A stretch of DNA of 64,000 bases, from the NCBI GenBank assembly GCA_000299115.1, contig CP003801.1:1054001-1118000 (forward strand). Direction: 5' to 3'. The notes beneath the pieces are model-generated. The model ran no database searches and was not told where the DNA came from. It saw only the letters and a list, made by a program, of their open reading frames with translations. Positions 1 to 7,393 of the stretch are shown piece by piece. The number at the start of each line of letters is the position of its first letter. The stretch's first letter is position 1. The position numbers and the translations under genes were made by a program. The stretch comes from an alpha proteobacterium HIMB59. Its GTDB lineage: Bacteria; Pseudomonadota; Alphaproteobacteria; HIMB59.

Positions 1-282
1 GAAGATGAGCAAACAGAATTAAGCGCAAGCCTTGATAAAGAAAAAATCAAAGAAATTGAAATTTTATTTAAGAACTATGAAGGTTTAGTGCTTATTGACA
101 GCTATAATGACATTGGTTCTGCAAAGTTAATTACCAATAAAATTAGAAATTTAGGCCTTATATTCGAAGAAAATGAGAACCAAATCAATGTTTTTGCTGG
201 TCCTTTTGAAAAAAATGATATTAATCTAAAAATAGATTTTCTAATTAGAAATGGATACACGAATGCTCAAAAATACCCTTAA
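1..282 (+). CDS. rlpA: C-terminal end of an RlpA-like SPOR-domain protein (5' truncated by window edge)
   Basis: The frame is open from base 1 to the TAA at 280-282, so only the last 93 residues of a longer protein are visible. The final 70 or so residues look like a SPOR peptidoglycan-binding repeat: a short beta-alpha-beta layout ending in a VFAGPF strand motif and a GYTNA tail, which matches the usual VxVGPF...LxxxGY pattern. SPOR domains bind glycan strands stripped of stem peptides at the septum. In many alphaproteobacteria the gene before dacA is rlpA (septal lytic transglycosylase with a C-terminal SPOR domain), so RlpA is the best guess. The catalytic domain lies outside the window, so the name rests on the SPOR-like end and gene order. 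It overlaps the start of dacA by about 32 bases. Confidence 0.6.
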   Translation, partial: EDEQTELSASLDKEKIKEIEILFKNYEGLVLIDSYNDIGSAKLITNKIRNLGLIFEENENQINVFAGPFEKNDINLKIDFLIRNGYTNAQKYP

Positions 283-1393
283 TTCATTAATTTTATCGAT
301 TTCTCTAATATTTTTTACTTTTAATTCTAACGCTATTGAGAGTATCGCTAAAACAGCTCTGCTAATAGATCTTTCGACTGGCGAAGTGCTACTTGATAAA
401 AATTCTGAAGAGAGAACATATCCATCTAGTATGACTAAAATTATGACTGCTTTAATGGCTTTTGAAAAGATTAAGGATGGTACTTTGTCGATGGATCAAG
501 AGTTTCTAATAAGCAAAAAAGCATGGAAAATGGGTGGATCCAAAATGTTTATTGAAGTGGACAAAAAAGTAAAAGTCTCTGATTTGCTCCTCGGTGTCGT
601 GGTTCAGAGTGGCAATGATGCTTCAATTGCAATAGCAGAGGGTATCTCAGGTTCTGAGGAAACCTTTGCGATAGAAATGAATAATTTGGCAAAAAAAATT
701 GGCTTAAATAATTCTAATTTTGTTAATAGTAGTGGTTGGCCAAATGACAACCATTACACAACTGCTAAAGATTTAGCTAAAATTGCGGAATACACTCTCA
801 ACGAGCATCCAGAGCTTTATAAAATGTATGGAATAACTGAATTTACTTATAGTGGAATTAAGCAAGATAATCGAAATCCACTTTTATACTCTTTTGATGG
901 TGCAGATGGTTTTAAAACTGGTCATACCCAAGCTGCTGGATACGGTTTGGTTGGTTCTGCAGAAAGGGGAGGTCGAAGATTATTATTAGTTTTAAATGGT
1001 TTAGAGACTTCACGAGCTAGAGCGCAAGAGTCTTTGAGATTAATGGACTGGGGTTTTAATAATTTTCAATTAGTTGACTTTTATAAAGAGGGGGAAGTGG
1101 TGTTAGAAGCTTCAACTTGGCTTGGTAAACAAGAAAAGGTCAAACTATCCGCACAACAAGATATAAGTGTTAGTATTCCTAAAACCCACATCTCTGATAT
1201 GAAAGTTGAAATTCTTATTGAAGAACCTATACCAACTCCAATATCCATTAACGATCAGGTTGGTTTAGTTCAAATTTCTTATGCTGATAAAAAATTACAA
1301 TATCCATTATTAGCCTCTGAGAACATTGAACAAAAAGGTTTCTTTTCAAGAATTACCTCAGCTCTCTATTATTTGGTTTTAGGTTCTAACTAA
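251..1393 (+). CDS. dacA: D-alanyl-D-alanine carboxypeptidase (PBP5/6 family, peptidase S11)
   Basis: This is a periplasmic low-molecular-mass penicillin-binding protein that removes the terminal D-Ala from peptidoglycan stem peptides. All three serine-penicillin-recognition motifs are present: S60-M-T-K63 (nucleophile Ser60), S120-G-N122 and K222-T-G224. A hydrophobic signal peptide spans about residues 7-28, ending in NSNA. The region after about residue 275 fits the beta-rich PBP5 C-terminal domain, and a hydrophobic tail at about 365-377 could be the membrane anchor. The length (380) is typical. The start could be ATG 251 or ATG 263; both give a usable signal peptide and both lie inside the end of the SPOR gene, so the two are probably translationally coupled. 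Confidence 0.93.
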   Translation: MDTRMLKNTLNSLILSISLIFFTFNSNAIESIAKTALLIDLSTGEVLLDKNSEERTYPSSMTKIMTALMAFEKIKDGTLSMDQEFLISKKAWKMGGSKMFIEVDKKVKVSDLLLGVVVQSGNDASIAIAEGISGSEETFAIEMNNLAKKIGLNNSNFVNSSGWPNDNHYTTAKDLAKIAEYTLNEHPELYKMYGITEFTYSGIKQDNRNPLLYSFDGADGFKTGHTQAAGYGLVGSAERGGRRLLLVLNGLETSRARAQESLRLMDWGFNNFQLVDFYKEGEVVLEASTWLGKQEKVKLSAQQDISVSIPKTHISDMKVEILIEEPIPTPISINDQVGLVQISYADKKLQYPLLASENIEQKGFFSRITSALYYLVLGSN

Positions 1394-1401
1394 GCAGAAT
1401 A

Positions 1402-2001
1402 ATGAAAATAATTAGCTTTGAAGGCTTTGAATATTCTGGAAAATCTACACAAATAAAACTTTTACAAAATTATCTTAAGAAAAATAAAATCAAATCTACT
1501 TTTACTCGAGAACCTGGTGGAAACAAACAATTAGAAAAAATAAGAAAAATTATACTTCAGTCTGATTTTGACAATCTAAGTTTAATTTTATTTTTTTTTG
1601 CATCTCGTTTTTCTCTACTTTCATCAATGAAAACAAAAAATTTGGTTGTATTTGATAGATTTTTTGACTCCACTTATGCATATCAAAAAATTACAAGTAA
1701 AGATAAATTATTAATATTGAATTTAATCAATCAAATTGAAAAAAAATATATCCCGACAATTACATTTTACTTCAAAATTAATAAAAAAACTCTGCTAGAA
1801 AGAAAAAAAATGAGAGGCGAAAAGAATTTTTTTGATAAAAAATACTCTTCGCATTTTACACGTATTCAAAAAAATTATGATGAAATTGCAAAAATCAAAG
1901 TTGGTAAAAGAAAGTTTATTACTATAGATGCCGACAAGCCAAAAGATATTGTCCATAAAGAAATAATTGAAAATTTAAAAAGATGCAAATTGATAAGGTA
2001 G
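1402..2001 (+). CDS. tmk: Thymidylate kinase
   Basis: Phosphorylates dTMP to dTDP in the cytoplasm for DNA synthesis. Residues 8-16 form the P-loop (GFEYSGKST). A TREPGG motif follows at about residue 35, and a DRF motif (FDRFFDSTYAYQ) stands for the usual DRY/DRF substrate-binding stretch. The length of 199 is near the family norm of about 205-215. The gene starts 8 bases after dacA and its last 19 bases overlap holB, the same tmk-holB order seen in many proteobacteria. The usual DGAGKST loop is FEYSGKST here, an acceptable variant. No start ambiguity was noticed. Confidence 0.93.
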   Translation: MKIISFEGFEYSGKSTQIKLLQNYLKKNKIKSTFTREPGGNKQLEKIRKIILQSDFDNLSLILFFFASRFSLLSSMKTKNLVVFDRFFDSTYAYQKITSKDKLLILNLINQIEKKYIPTITFYFKINKKTLLERKKMRGEKNFFDKKYSSHFTRIQKNYDEIAKIKVGKRKFITIDADKPKDIVHKEIIENLKRCKLIR

Positions 2002-2777
2002 TAAGTTTTATAAAATCACAAAAAAATGGTTTTTTTTTAATTGAAATAAAAACTGATTATCAATCAGAAATTATAGAGAATTCTTTAAAAGAGATTTTTT
2101 TTCAAAAACAATATGAAGTCGATACATCTTTTTTTTCTATAAAACCAGAGGAAGCCTCTAAATCAATTAGCATTGAACAGATAAGAAAACTAAAGAAGGA
2201 ATTTCTTCATACTAATGTTTTAGATCTTTCTAAAATCATTTTTTTAAATGAAATTAATCTGCTTAATAATAATTCTATCAATGCTTTATTAAAAATTATT
2301 GAAGAAGTTCCTCAAAAAACTTACTTCATATTTTGTTCTCAAAACCTTTTAAAAGTTCCTGATACTATTTTATCAAGGGCAAGAATTATTAGAATTGAAG
2401 AAACTATTTCAAATACCACAACAAATCTAAAAGATTTATTGAATACGACAGTTGATCATAATCAAAATATTTCAGATGATATTATATCTTCTATTATTGA
2501 TCCATTTATCAATTTAAAAACATCAGATTTTTTTGAAAGTATGAAGCTTTTTGATAAAAATAATTTAAATTTACCATCTGAGATATTTTTAAAAGTTTTA
2601 AGTTTTTATTTAAATCAATCTTTGAATAATCAAAAACTTTTTAGATATCTAATTAAACTACATTCTGACTTTATTTATGATTTAGACGAAAGTATTAAAT
2701 TTAATACATTGACTAATGATTTAATTGCTATTTATTTTACCAGACTTAATTCAAACCTTATCAAATATGGAAAATAA
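1983..2777 (+). CDS. holB: DNA polymerase III delta' subunit (reduced form)
   Basis: Clamp-loader subunit that helps load the sliding clamp. The recognisable core is at about residues 75-135: NSINALLKIIEEVP matches the conserved ANALLKTLEEPP helix, and ILSRARIIRI matches the sensor region normally written SRC. At 264 residues it is shorter than most delta' proteins (about 320-370). I see no Walker A motif and no four-cysteine zinc module, and the SRC cysteine is Ala. Delta' is not the active ATPase in the loader, so loss of the P-loop is tolerable. Position between tmk and metG supports the call strongly. It overlaps tmk by 19 bases and metG by 11. Confidence 0.82.
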   Translation: MQIDKVVSFIKSQKNGFFLIEIKTDYQSEIIENSLKEIFFQKQYEVDTSFFSIKPEEASKSISIEQIRKLKKEFLHTNVLDLSKIIFLNEINLLNNNSINALLKIIEEVPQKTYFIFCSQNLLKVPDTILSRARIIRIEETISNTTTNLKDLLNTTVDHNQNISDDIISSIIDPFINLKTSDFFESMKLFDKNNLNLPSEIFLKVLSFYLNQSLNNQKLFRYLIKLHSDFIYDLDESIKFNTLTNDLIAIYFTRLNSNLIKYGK

Positions 2778-4284
2778 ATATTTTACTACACCCATTTATT
2801 ACGTAAATGACAAACCTCATATAGGTCATGCATATACGTCTATTTCTGTTGATGTTTTAAAGAGATTTTACAAATTACGTGGATATGGTTCTTATTTTTT
2901 AACAGGAACTGATGAACATGGGCAAAAAGTTGAAAAAGCAGCTTTAGATAAAGGAGTTGATCCCAAAAAGTTTACAGATCAGGTCTCTGAAAACTTTAGA
3001 GCGTTATCAGATATTTTAAATTTGGATAATGATGATTTTATAAGAACAACCGAAGATAGACACATAAAATCAGTTCAAAATTTATGGAATAGACTTCTAG
3101 AAAATGATGAAATTTACTTATCTAAATATTCTGGCTGGTATTCCGTCAGAGATGAGGCCTTTGTTGCTGAAAATGAAATAACTGAAAAGAATGGGAAGAA
3201 GTTTAATTCTTTTGGATCTGAATTAACCTGGGTGGAGGAGGAGAGCTATTTTTTCCGATTATCTAAATGGCAAGATCGATTATTAGAACTCTATGACTCA
3301 ATTCCAAATTTTGTTCATCCTAAATCTCGCTTAAATGAGGTAAAAAGCTTTGTTTCTGGAGGGCTTAAAGATCTATCTATTTCAAGAACAACTTTTAAAT
3401 GGGGGATAGATGTTCCTAATGATGATAAGCACATTATGTATGTATGGTTAGATGCATTAACAAACTACATATCCGCTCTAGGCTTTCCGGATCAAGAAAG
3501 TGAGAAATATAAAAAATTTTGGCCAGGTATTCATGTTGTTGGCAAAGATATTCTTAGATTTCACGCCGTATATTGGCCAGCATTTCTTATGGCAGCAGGT
3601 TTAAAACCCCCTAAACAGATCGTTGCACATGGTTGGTGGACTAACGAAGGTGAGAAAATTAGCAAAAGTCTAGGGAATGTAATCGATCCTATTGAATTAA
3701 TTAATGTTTATGGACTTGATCAAGTTAGATATTTCTTAATGAGAGAGGTTCCTTTTGGCAATGATGGTGATTTTTCAAAAGACGCAATGATCAACAGAAT
3801 AAATGGAGATTTATCTAATAATTTTGGAAATTTAATGCAAAGAGTATTAAGTTTTATATTTAAAAATTCAAATCAAACAATTGATTTTACAGATAAAGTT
3901 TTAAATTTTGATATTTATCAAAACATCATTTCATCACAAAACAATCTATTTGAAATGATGGATAAGTATAGTTTTGATGGTTATTTAAAAATTATTTTTG
4001 GCCATCTAAATGATTTAAACACCTATGTCGATAAATCAGCTCCTTGGGAGTTAAGAAAAACAGATCAAGCAAGAATGAAGGAGGTATTAGATCAAATATC
4101 TTTGTGTATTCTTAAAATCACTCAATATTTAGCTCCATTTATACCCAATGGTGCGGAAAAAGTTTACTCCACATTTGGACTAGATGGAACTTATCTTAGC
4201 TTTGATAAATTTGAAGAAATTTTAGAAAAAAAATCACTTAAAATATCAAAGCCCGAACCCGTATTTATGAGAATAGATGGTTAA
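2767..4284 (+). CDS. metG: Methionyl-tRNA synthetase
   Basis: Charges tRNA-Met (class I aminoacyl-tRNA synthetase). The HIGH motif is in PHIGHAYTS near residue 20 and the KMSKS motif appears as KISKS near residue 300. The anticodon-binding helical domain follows, with the conserved SAPWELRK stretch. With the ATG at 2767 the protein is 505 residues and begins MENKYFTTPIYYVND, the normal N-terminus; an in-frame ATG at 2725 would add 14 unrelated residues lying inside holB. There is no C-terminal tRNA-binding (OB-fold) extension and no obvious zinc knuckle, consistent with the short alphaproteobacterial type. The start overlaps the end of holB by 11 bases. Confidence 0.95.
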   Translation: MENKYFTTPIYYVNDKPHIGHAYTSISVDVLKRFYKLRGYGSYFLTGTDEHGQKVEKAALDKGVDPKKFTDQVSENFRALSDILNLDNDDFIRTTEDRHIKSVQNLWNRLLENDEIYLSKYSGWYSVRDEAFVAENEITEKNGKKFNSFGSELTWVEEESYFFRLSKWQDRLLELYDSIPNFVHPKSRLNEVKSFVSGGLKDLSISRTTFKWGIDVPNDDKHIMYVWLDALTNYISALGFPDQESEKYKKFWPGIHVVGKDILRFHAVYWPAFLMAAGLKPPKQIVAHGWWTNEGEKISKSLGNVIDPIELINVYGLDQVRYFLMREVPFGNDGDFSKDAMINRINGDLSNNFGNLMQRVLSFIFKNSNQTIDFTDKVLNFDIYQNIISSQNNLFEMMDKYSFDGYLKIIFGHLNDLNTYVDKSAPWELRKTDQARMKEVLDQISLCILKITQYLAPFIPNGAEKVYSTFGLDGTYLSFDKFEEILEKKSLKISKPEPVFMRIDG

Positions 4285-4289
4285 AAGTC

Positions 4290-5066
4290 GTGTTAACAGA
4301 CGCACATGTTAATTTTTCCCATAAAGATCTCATTAATTCTGTAGATCAAATAATAACTGAAGGAAGAGAAGGGGGAGTCTCGAGATTTTTAGCTGTGAAC
4401 TCTAATTTATATGAAATTGAAACTGACTATAATTTGGTAAAAAGTTATGATTTTATTGACCTTTCTATCGGTCATCATCCATATCTATGTAACGAGGTAG
4501 ATGAGGATAGCTTCAAAGTATTATTAGATAAACATATTGAATCTTATAAAACCAAGATAAAGGTTATTGGTGAAACTGGTCTTGATTTCAGTTATGATGT
4601 AAAACCAATAAATCAAATTAAATCTTTTAAATTACACATTGAATCAGCTATAAAAAATCATCTTCCAATTTTAATCCATGTTAGGGATGCTTTTGAGGAA
4701 ACATATAATATCTTATCTGATTACAAATCAGAGCTTAAGACAGTTTTAATCCATTGCTTTACCGGAGATGATAATTATGCCGAGAAATTTATGGAACTTG
4801 GGTGTTATTTTTCAATTACAGGCATAGTTACTTTCAAAAATGCTGATAAACTTAGAGAAACAATAAAAAAACTACCAAAAAATAAGATTTTTTTTGAAAC
4901 TGATTCCCCTTATTTGACACCAGTTCCTAGAAGAGGGGAAATCAACAAACCTTCCTTATTAAAGTATATAATTGAGTATTATTGTGAGCTTACAGGTGAA
5001 AATTTTACTGATATTGCTCATATTTCATCAAAAAATTATGAAAGATTCATATCATGTCAGCCTTAA
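4290..5066 (+). CDS. tatD: TatD family metal-dependent hydrolase, with an altered first metal motif
   Basis: TatD/YcfH-type TIM-barrel hydrolase; family members act as metal-dependent DNases or D-aminoacyl-tRNA deacylase-like enzymes. GTG is the start at 4290, five bases after metG. Visible family motifs are GETGLDF (Glu ligand), LIHVRDA (His), LIHCFTG (His) and ETDSPYLTP (Asp). The N-terminal H-x-H metal pair (usually DSHCHLD) is here D4-A-H6-V-N8-F, so the second histidine is Asn. Gene order after metG and the overlap with the next hydrolase gene are typical of alphaproteobacteria. Activity may be changed or lost at one metal site; the rest of the fold looks intact. Confidence 0.85.
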   Translation: MLTDAHVNFSHKDLINSVDQIITEGREGGVSRFLAVNSNLYEIETDYNLVKSYDFIDLSIGHHPYLCNEVDEDSFKVLLDKHIESYKTKIKVIGETGLDFSYDVKPINQIKSFKLHIESAIKNHLPILIHVRDAFEETYNILSDYKSELKTVLIHCFTGDDNYAEKFMELGCYFSITGIVTFKNADKLRETIKKLPKNKIFFETDSPYLTPVPRRGEINKPSLLKYIIEYYCELTGENFTDIAHISSKNYERFISCQP

Positions 5067-5839
5067 AAATAACTATATTGGGTTGCGGTTCTAGTTTTGG
5101 AGTCCCTTTATTTCATAATATTTGGGGTAAATGTGACCCAAAGGAGCCAAAAAATATAAGATCAAGACCATCTATTTTAGTTCAAAAAAACGGTAAAAAT
5201 TTACTCATAGACACTAGTCCGGACCTTAAACAGCAGATTTTAAGCAATAAAATAGAAAATATTGATGCTGTTTTTTACACCCATGAGCATGCAGACCATA
5301 CACACGGTATCAACGAACTAAGATCTATAAATCTTATTCATGGCAAGATTATTCCTTGTTATGGAAATGAGCAAACTATGGACAAAATAACTAATAGTTT
5401 TAATTATCTCTTTGAAAATACTGAGAAAAGTTATTATCCAGCAATACTCTCAAAAAATCTTTTTGTATCTAAAGAATTTGAAATTTTTGGAATAAATATA
5501 AAGCTTATAAGCCAAAATCATGGAGATATTGACTCAATTGGCTTCATTTTTGACAATAAAATTGCCTATAACTTAGATGTTAAATATTTCTATGACCAGG
5601 ATGAATACTTTAAAAGTATTGAAAATATTGATCATTGGATTGTCGGATGCTTAAGAATTGATCCACATATTTCACATGCTTCTTTATCAGAAGTAAAAGA
5701 GTGGTTAGATGTTGTTAAACCCAAAAATGCTTATTTAAGTCATATGACGGCTCATTTGGATTATAAAGATACATTAAATTATTTAGAGAACGAGAATTAC
5801 ATGCCAGCGTATGATGGTCAAATACTGGAAATAAAATAA
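5054..5839 (+). CDS. MBL-fold metallohydrolase (PhnP-like)
   Basis: Metallo-beta-lactamase-fold phosphodiesterase of the class close to PhnP (phosphoribosyl cyclic phosphodiesterase). The metal motif T-H-E-H-A-D-H is at about residues 74-80 (HxHxDH), with further likely ligands in SQNHGD, LDVKYF and the late SHMTAH stretch. The start GCGSSFGVP resembles the GTGTSxGVP opening of PhnP-like proteins. The gene overlaps tatD by 13 bases and ends the metG-tatD-MBL run. The substrate is unknown; no phn genes lie nearby, so a phosphonate role is not supported by context. Confidence 0.85.
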   Translation: MSALKITILGCGSSFGVPLFHNIWGKCDPKEPKNIRSRPSILVQKNGKNLLIDTSPDLKQQILSNKIENIDAVFYTHEHADHTHGINELRSINLIHGKIIPCYGNEQTMDKITNSFNYLFENTEKSYYPAILSKNLFVSKEFEIFGINIKLISQNHGDIDSIGFIFDNKIAYNLDVKYFYDQDEYFKSIENIDHWIVGCLRIDPHISHASLSEVKEWLDVVKPKNAYLSHMTAHLDYKDTLNYLENENYMPAYDGQILEIK

Positions 5840-5841
5840 AT

Positions 5842-5871
5842 TTGATATATGTATTTCCTATAATATATATT
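5842..5871 (+). promoter_or_regulatory. Possible sigma-70-type promoter for the YbaK-like gene
   Basis: TTGATA at 5842-5847 and TATATT at 5866-5871 are separated by 18 bases and sit just before the ATG at 5893. They lie in the 53-base gap after the MBL gene. In DNA this AT-rich such matches occur by chance, so support is weak. Confidence 0.3.
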
Positions 5872-5892
5872 ATGCAACAAATAGATGTATAA

Positions 5893-6354
5893 ATGTCAAT
5901 AAACTCCGTAACTAAACACTTATCAGAAATAGCCCCTGACCTAATTGTTATAGAGCATGAAAAAGAAACAGCGTCAGCAGAAGAAGCTGCAGAAGTTCAT
6001 GGTGTCTATGTTGGGCAAATAGTAAAAACCATGGCTTTGGTTGTAGAAGATCCGATTTTAGTGATGATAGCTGGTGACATGAAGCTGGATAATAAGAAAT
6101 ATAAAACCACCTTTAACAAAAAGGCGAAAATGCTGAATCCTGAAGATACCATGAAAATCACCTCCCACCCTGTTGGTGGAGTTTGCCCATTTGGCCTGCC
6201 AGAAAAGTTAAAAATATATGCAGATATAAGCTTAAATGACTATGAAAAGGTCATTCCTGCAGCTGGTTCTAGAAATAGTTCAGTTATAGTAGATAGAGCA
6301 AGACTCATAAGTCTGCTTGATGCCAAAATAATTGACGTTTCGGTAAAAAAGTAA
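5893..6354 (+). CDS. YbaK/EbsC-type aminoacyl-tRNA deacylase
   Basis: Free-standing editing-domain protein that hydrolyses mischarged tRNA (YbaK acts on Cys-tRNA-Pro; relatives have other targets). Conserved elements are the QIVKTM stretch carrying the catalytic Lys near residue 45, the GDMKLD segment, and the GGVCPFGL motif near residue 95. At 153 residues it matches the family. It is preceded by a 53-base gap and ends one base before the convergent gene at 6355-6624. A second deacylase of a different subfamily lies at 14074-14595. The exact tRNA substrate cannot be read from the sequence. Confidence 0.88.
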   Translation: MSINSVTKHLSEIAPDLIVIEHEKETASAEEAAEVHGVYVGQIVKTMALVVEDPILVMIAGDMKLDNKKYKTTFNKKAKMLNPEDTMKITSHPVGGVCPFGLPEKLKIYADISLNDYEKVIPAAGSRNSSVIVDRARLISLLDAKIIDVSVKK

Positions 6355-6624
6355 CTATTTTTTAAATAACTCTCTATTCACTACTCTAGGAGCAGCTGCA
6401 AACGTTGCTGCTGTCATAAAAGTGCCGAAAATCAATAAAAAATGGGCCGCCACAGTGATACCAAATACAATAAATGAACCAAAATATATTGAAAAAATGA
6501 TACACCACATCCAGGACAAGAGCTGCATTATAAGGTGTCTCATGGCTACACTAGGAATTGCTCTAAGAGGATTCCACTCTGCATCCATAATCCCATTGTA
6601 AATACTTAAGAAAAGATTTTTCAT
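6355..6624 (-). CDS. Small membrane protein of unknown function
   Basis: An 89-residue protein with two likely membrane helices (about residues 33-52 and 54-77) joined by a short turn. It has a polar N-terminus containing EWNPLRAIP and a basic C-terminus. I do not recognise the family. The stop codons of this gene and the convergent ybaK-like gene are adjacent. Its 5' side opens into the large AT-rich gap, so its promoter must lie there. The Trp/Met-rich hydrophobic sequence reads like a real membrane protein rather than a chance frame. Confidence 0.65.
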   Translation of the reverse strand: MKNLFLSIYNGIMDAEWNPLRAIPSVAMRHLIMQLLSWMWCIIFSIYFGSFIVFGITVAAHFLLIFGTFMTAATFAAAPRVVNRELFKK

Positions 6625-7393
6625 AGCTCTTATACATGCGACAGAATTGACCAGATCACAAAAATTTCAATAAATTAAACAATTATTTGAATAAATAGGG
6701 AATTTTCACAAAAACCTTGAAAAATATGGTTTTTTTAAATTATTATCAAAAAAAACTTGAATTCTTTATTTTTCTTTAATTTCTGTCCCCATTTAACTAT
6801 AAATTTTATACCAATAGACCCCCTTTTATTTCCATTTTTTTGCGTTTTTAGCTATATTGAAATAAGAAGGAGTATAAATCCTTATAAAAAAATGTTGAAT
6901 TTGCTATTGTTTTTTAAAAAAAAATAGCAATAATATTATGCTCAAATTTTCATTAATATTCTCTTTTTTATCAATTGTCGTAATTTGCGAAGCAAAAATT
7001 ATAGTTTTTTAGAGGATTTTGGCTTATTTGATTTATGACTCTATTAGATGGTGGCTCTATATTTATTAATTCTCAATCATTTATTAAAAAAATCATAAAA
7101 ACTATTATTGCACCCTAAAAAAATTCAAATAATAAAATAAAAATATGTCTTAAATTATGATTTAACTTATTAATAAGCATTTAAAGACTTAATTATTGCT
7201 GATTTATATAGTTTTTTATTAATTGGTTAAAAAGATCTATCCTTTGTATTTTTCTTAAATTTAATTTCTTTGATTAACTCATAAAAATCAAATTTTTAAT
7301 TCTTGAGTTATTTTGTATAACAAAAAAAAATTGTTTTTAAAATAATATAGTAAAAACAGTATTTTAATTTAAATATTTAATAATTTATTTAAT
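6625..7393. other. 769-base AT-rich intergenic region without a recognised gene
   Basis: This gap is about a third of all non-coding DNA in the window. It lies downstream of typA and upstream of the 89-residue membrane gene (both on the minus strand). It contains a near-perfect 30-bp palindrome (6901-6930), a small hairpin AAGGA/TCCTT (6867-6883) and a 24-codon frame with signal-peptide-like character (6938-7012). I see no tRNA, no tmRNA, SRP RNA or RNase P signature and no DnaA-box cluster. Confidence 0.7.
6901..6930. repeat. 30-bp near-perfect palindrome
   Basis: The left half TTGCTATTGTTTTTT and right half AAAAAAAAATAGCAA pair over 15 positions with one mismatch and no loop. It could extrude as a cruciform, bind a dimeric protein, or act as a weak bidirectional terminator. 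The outer TTGCTATT/AATAGCAA arms are the informative part, because the central A/T run is self-complementary by nature. Confidence 0.6.
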
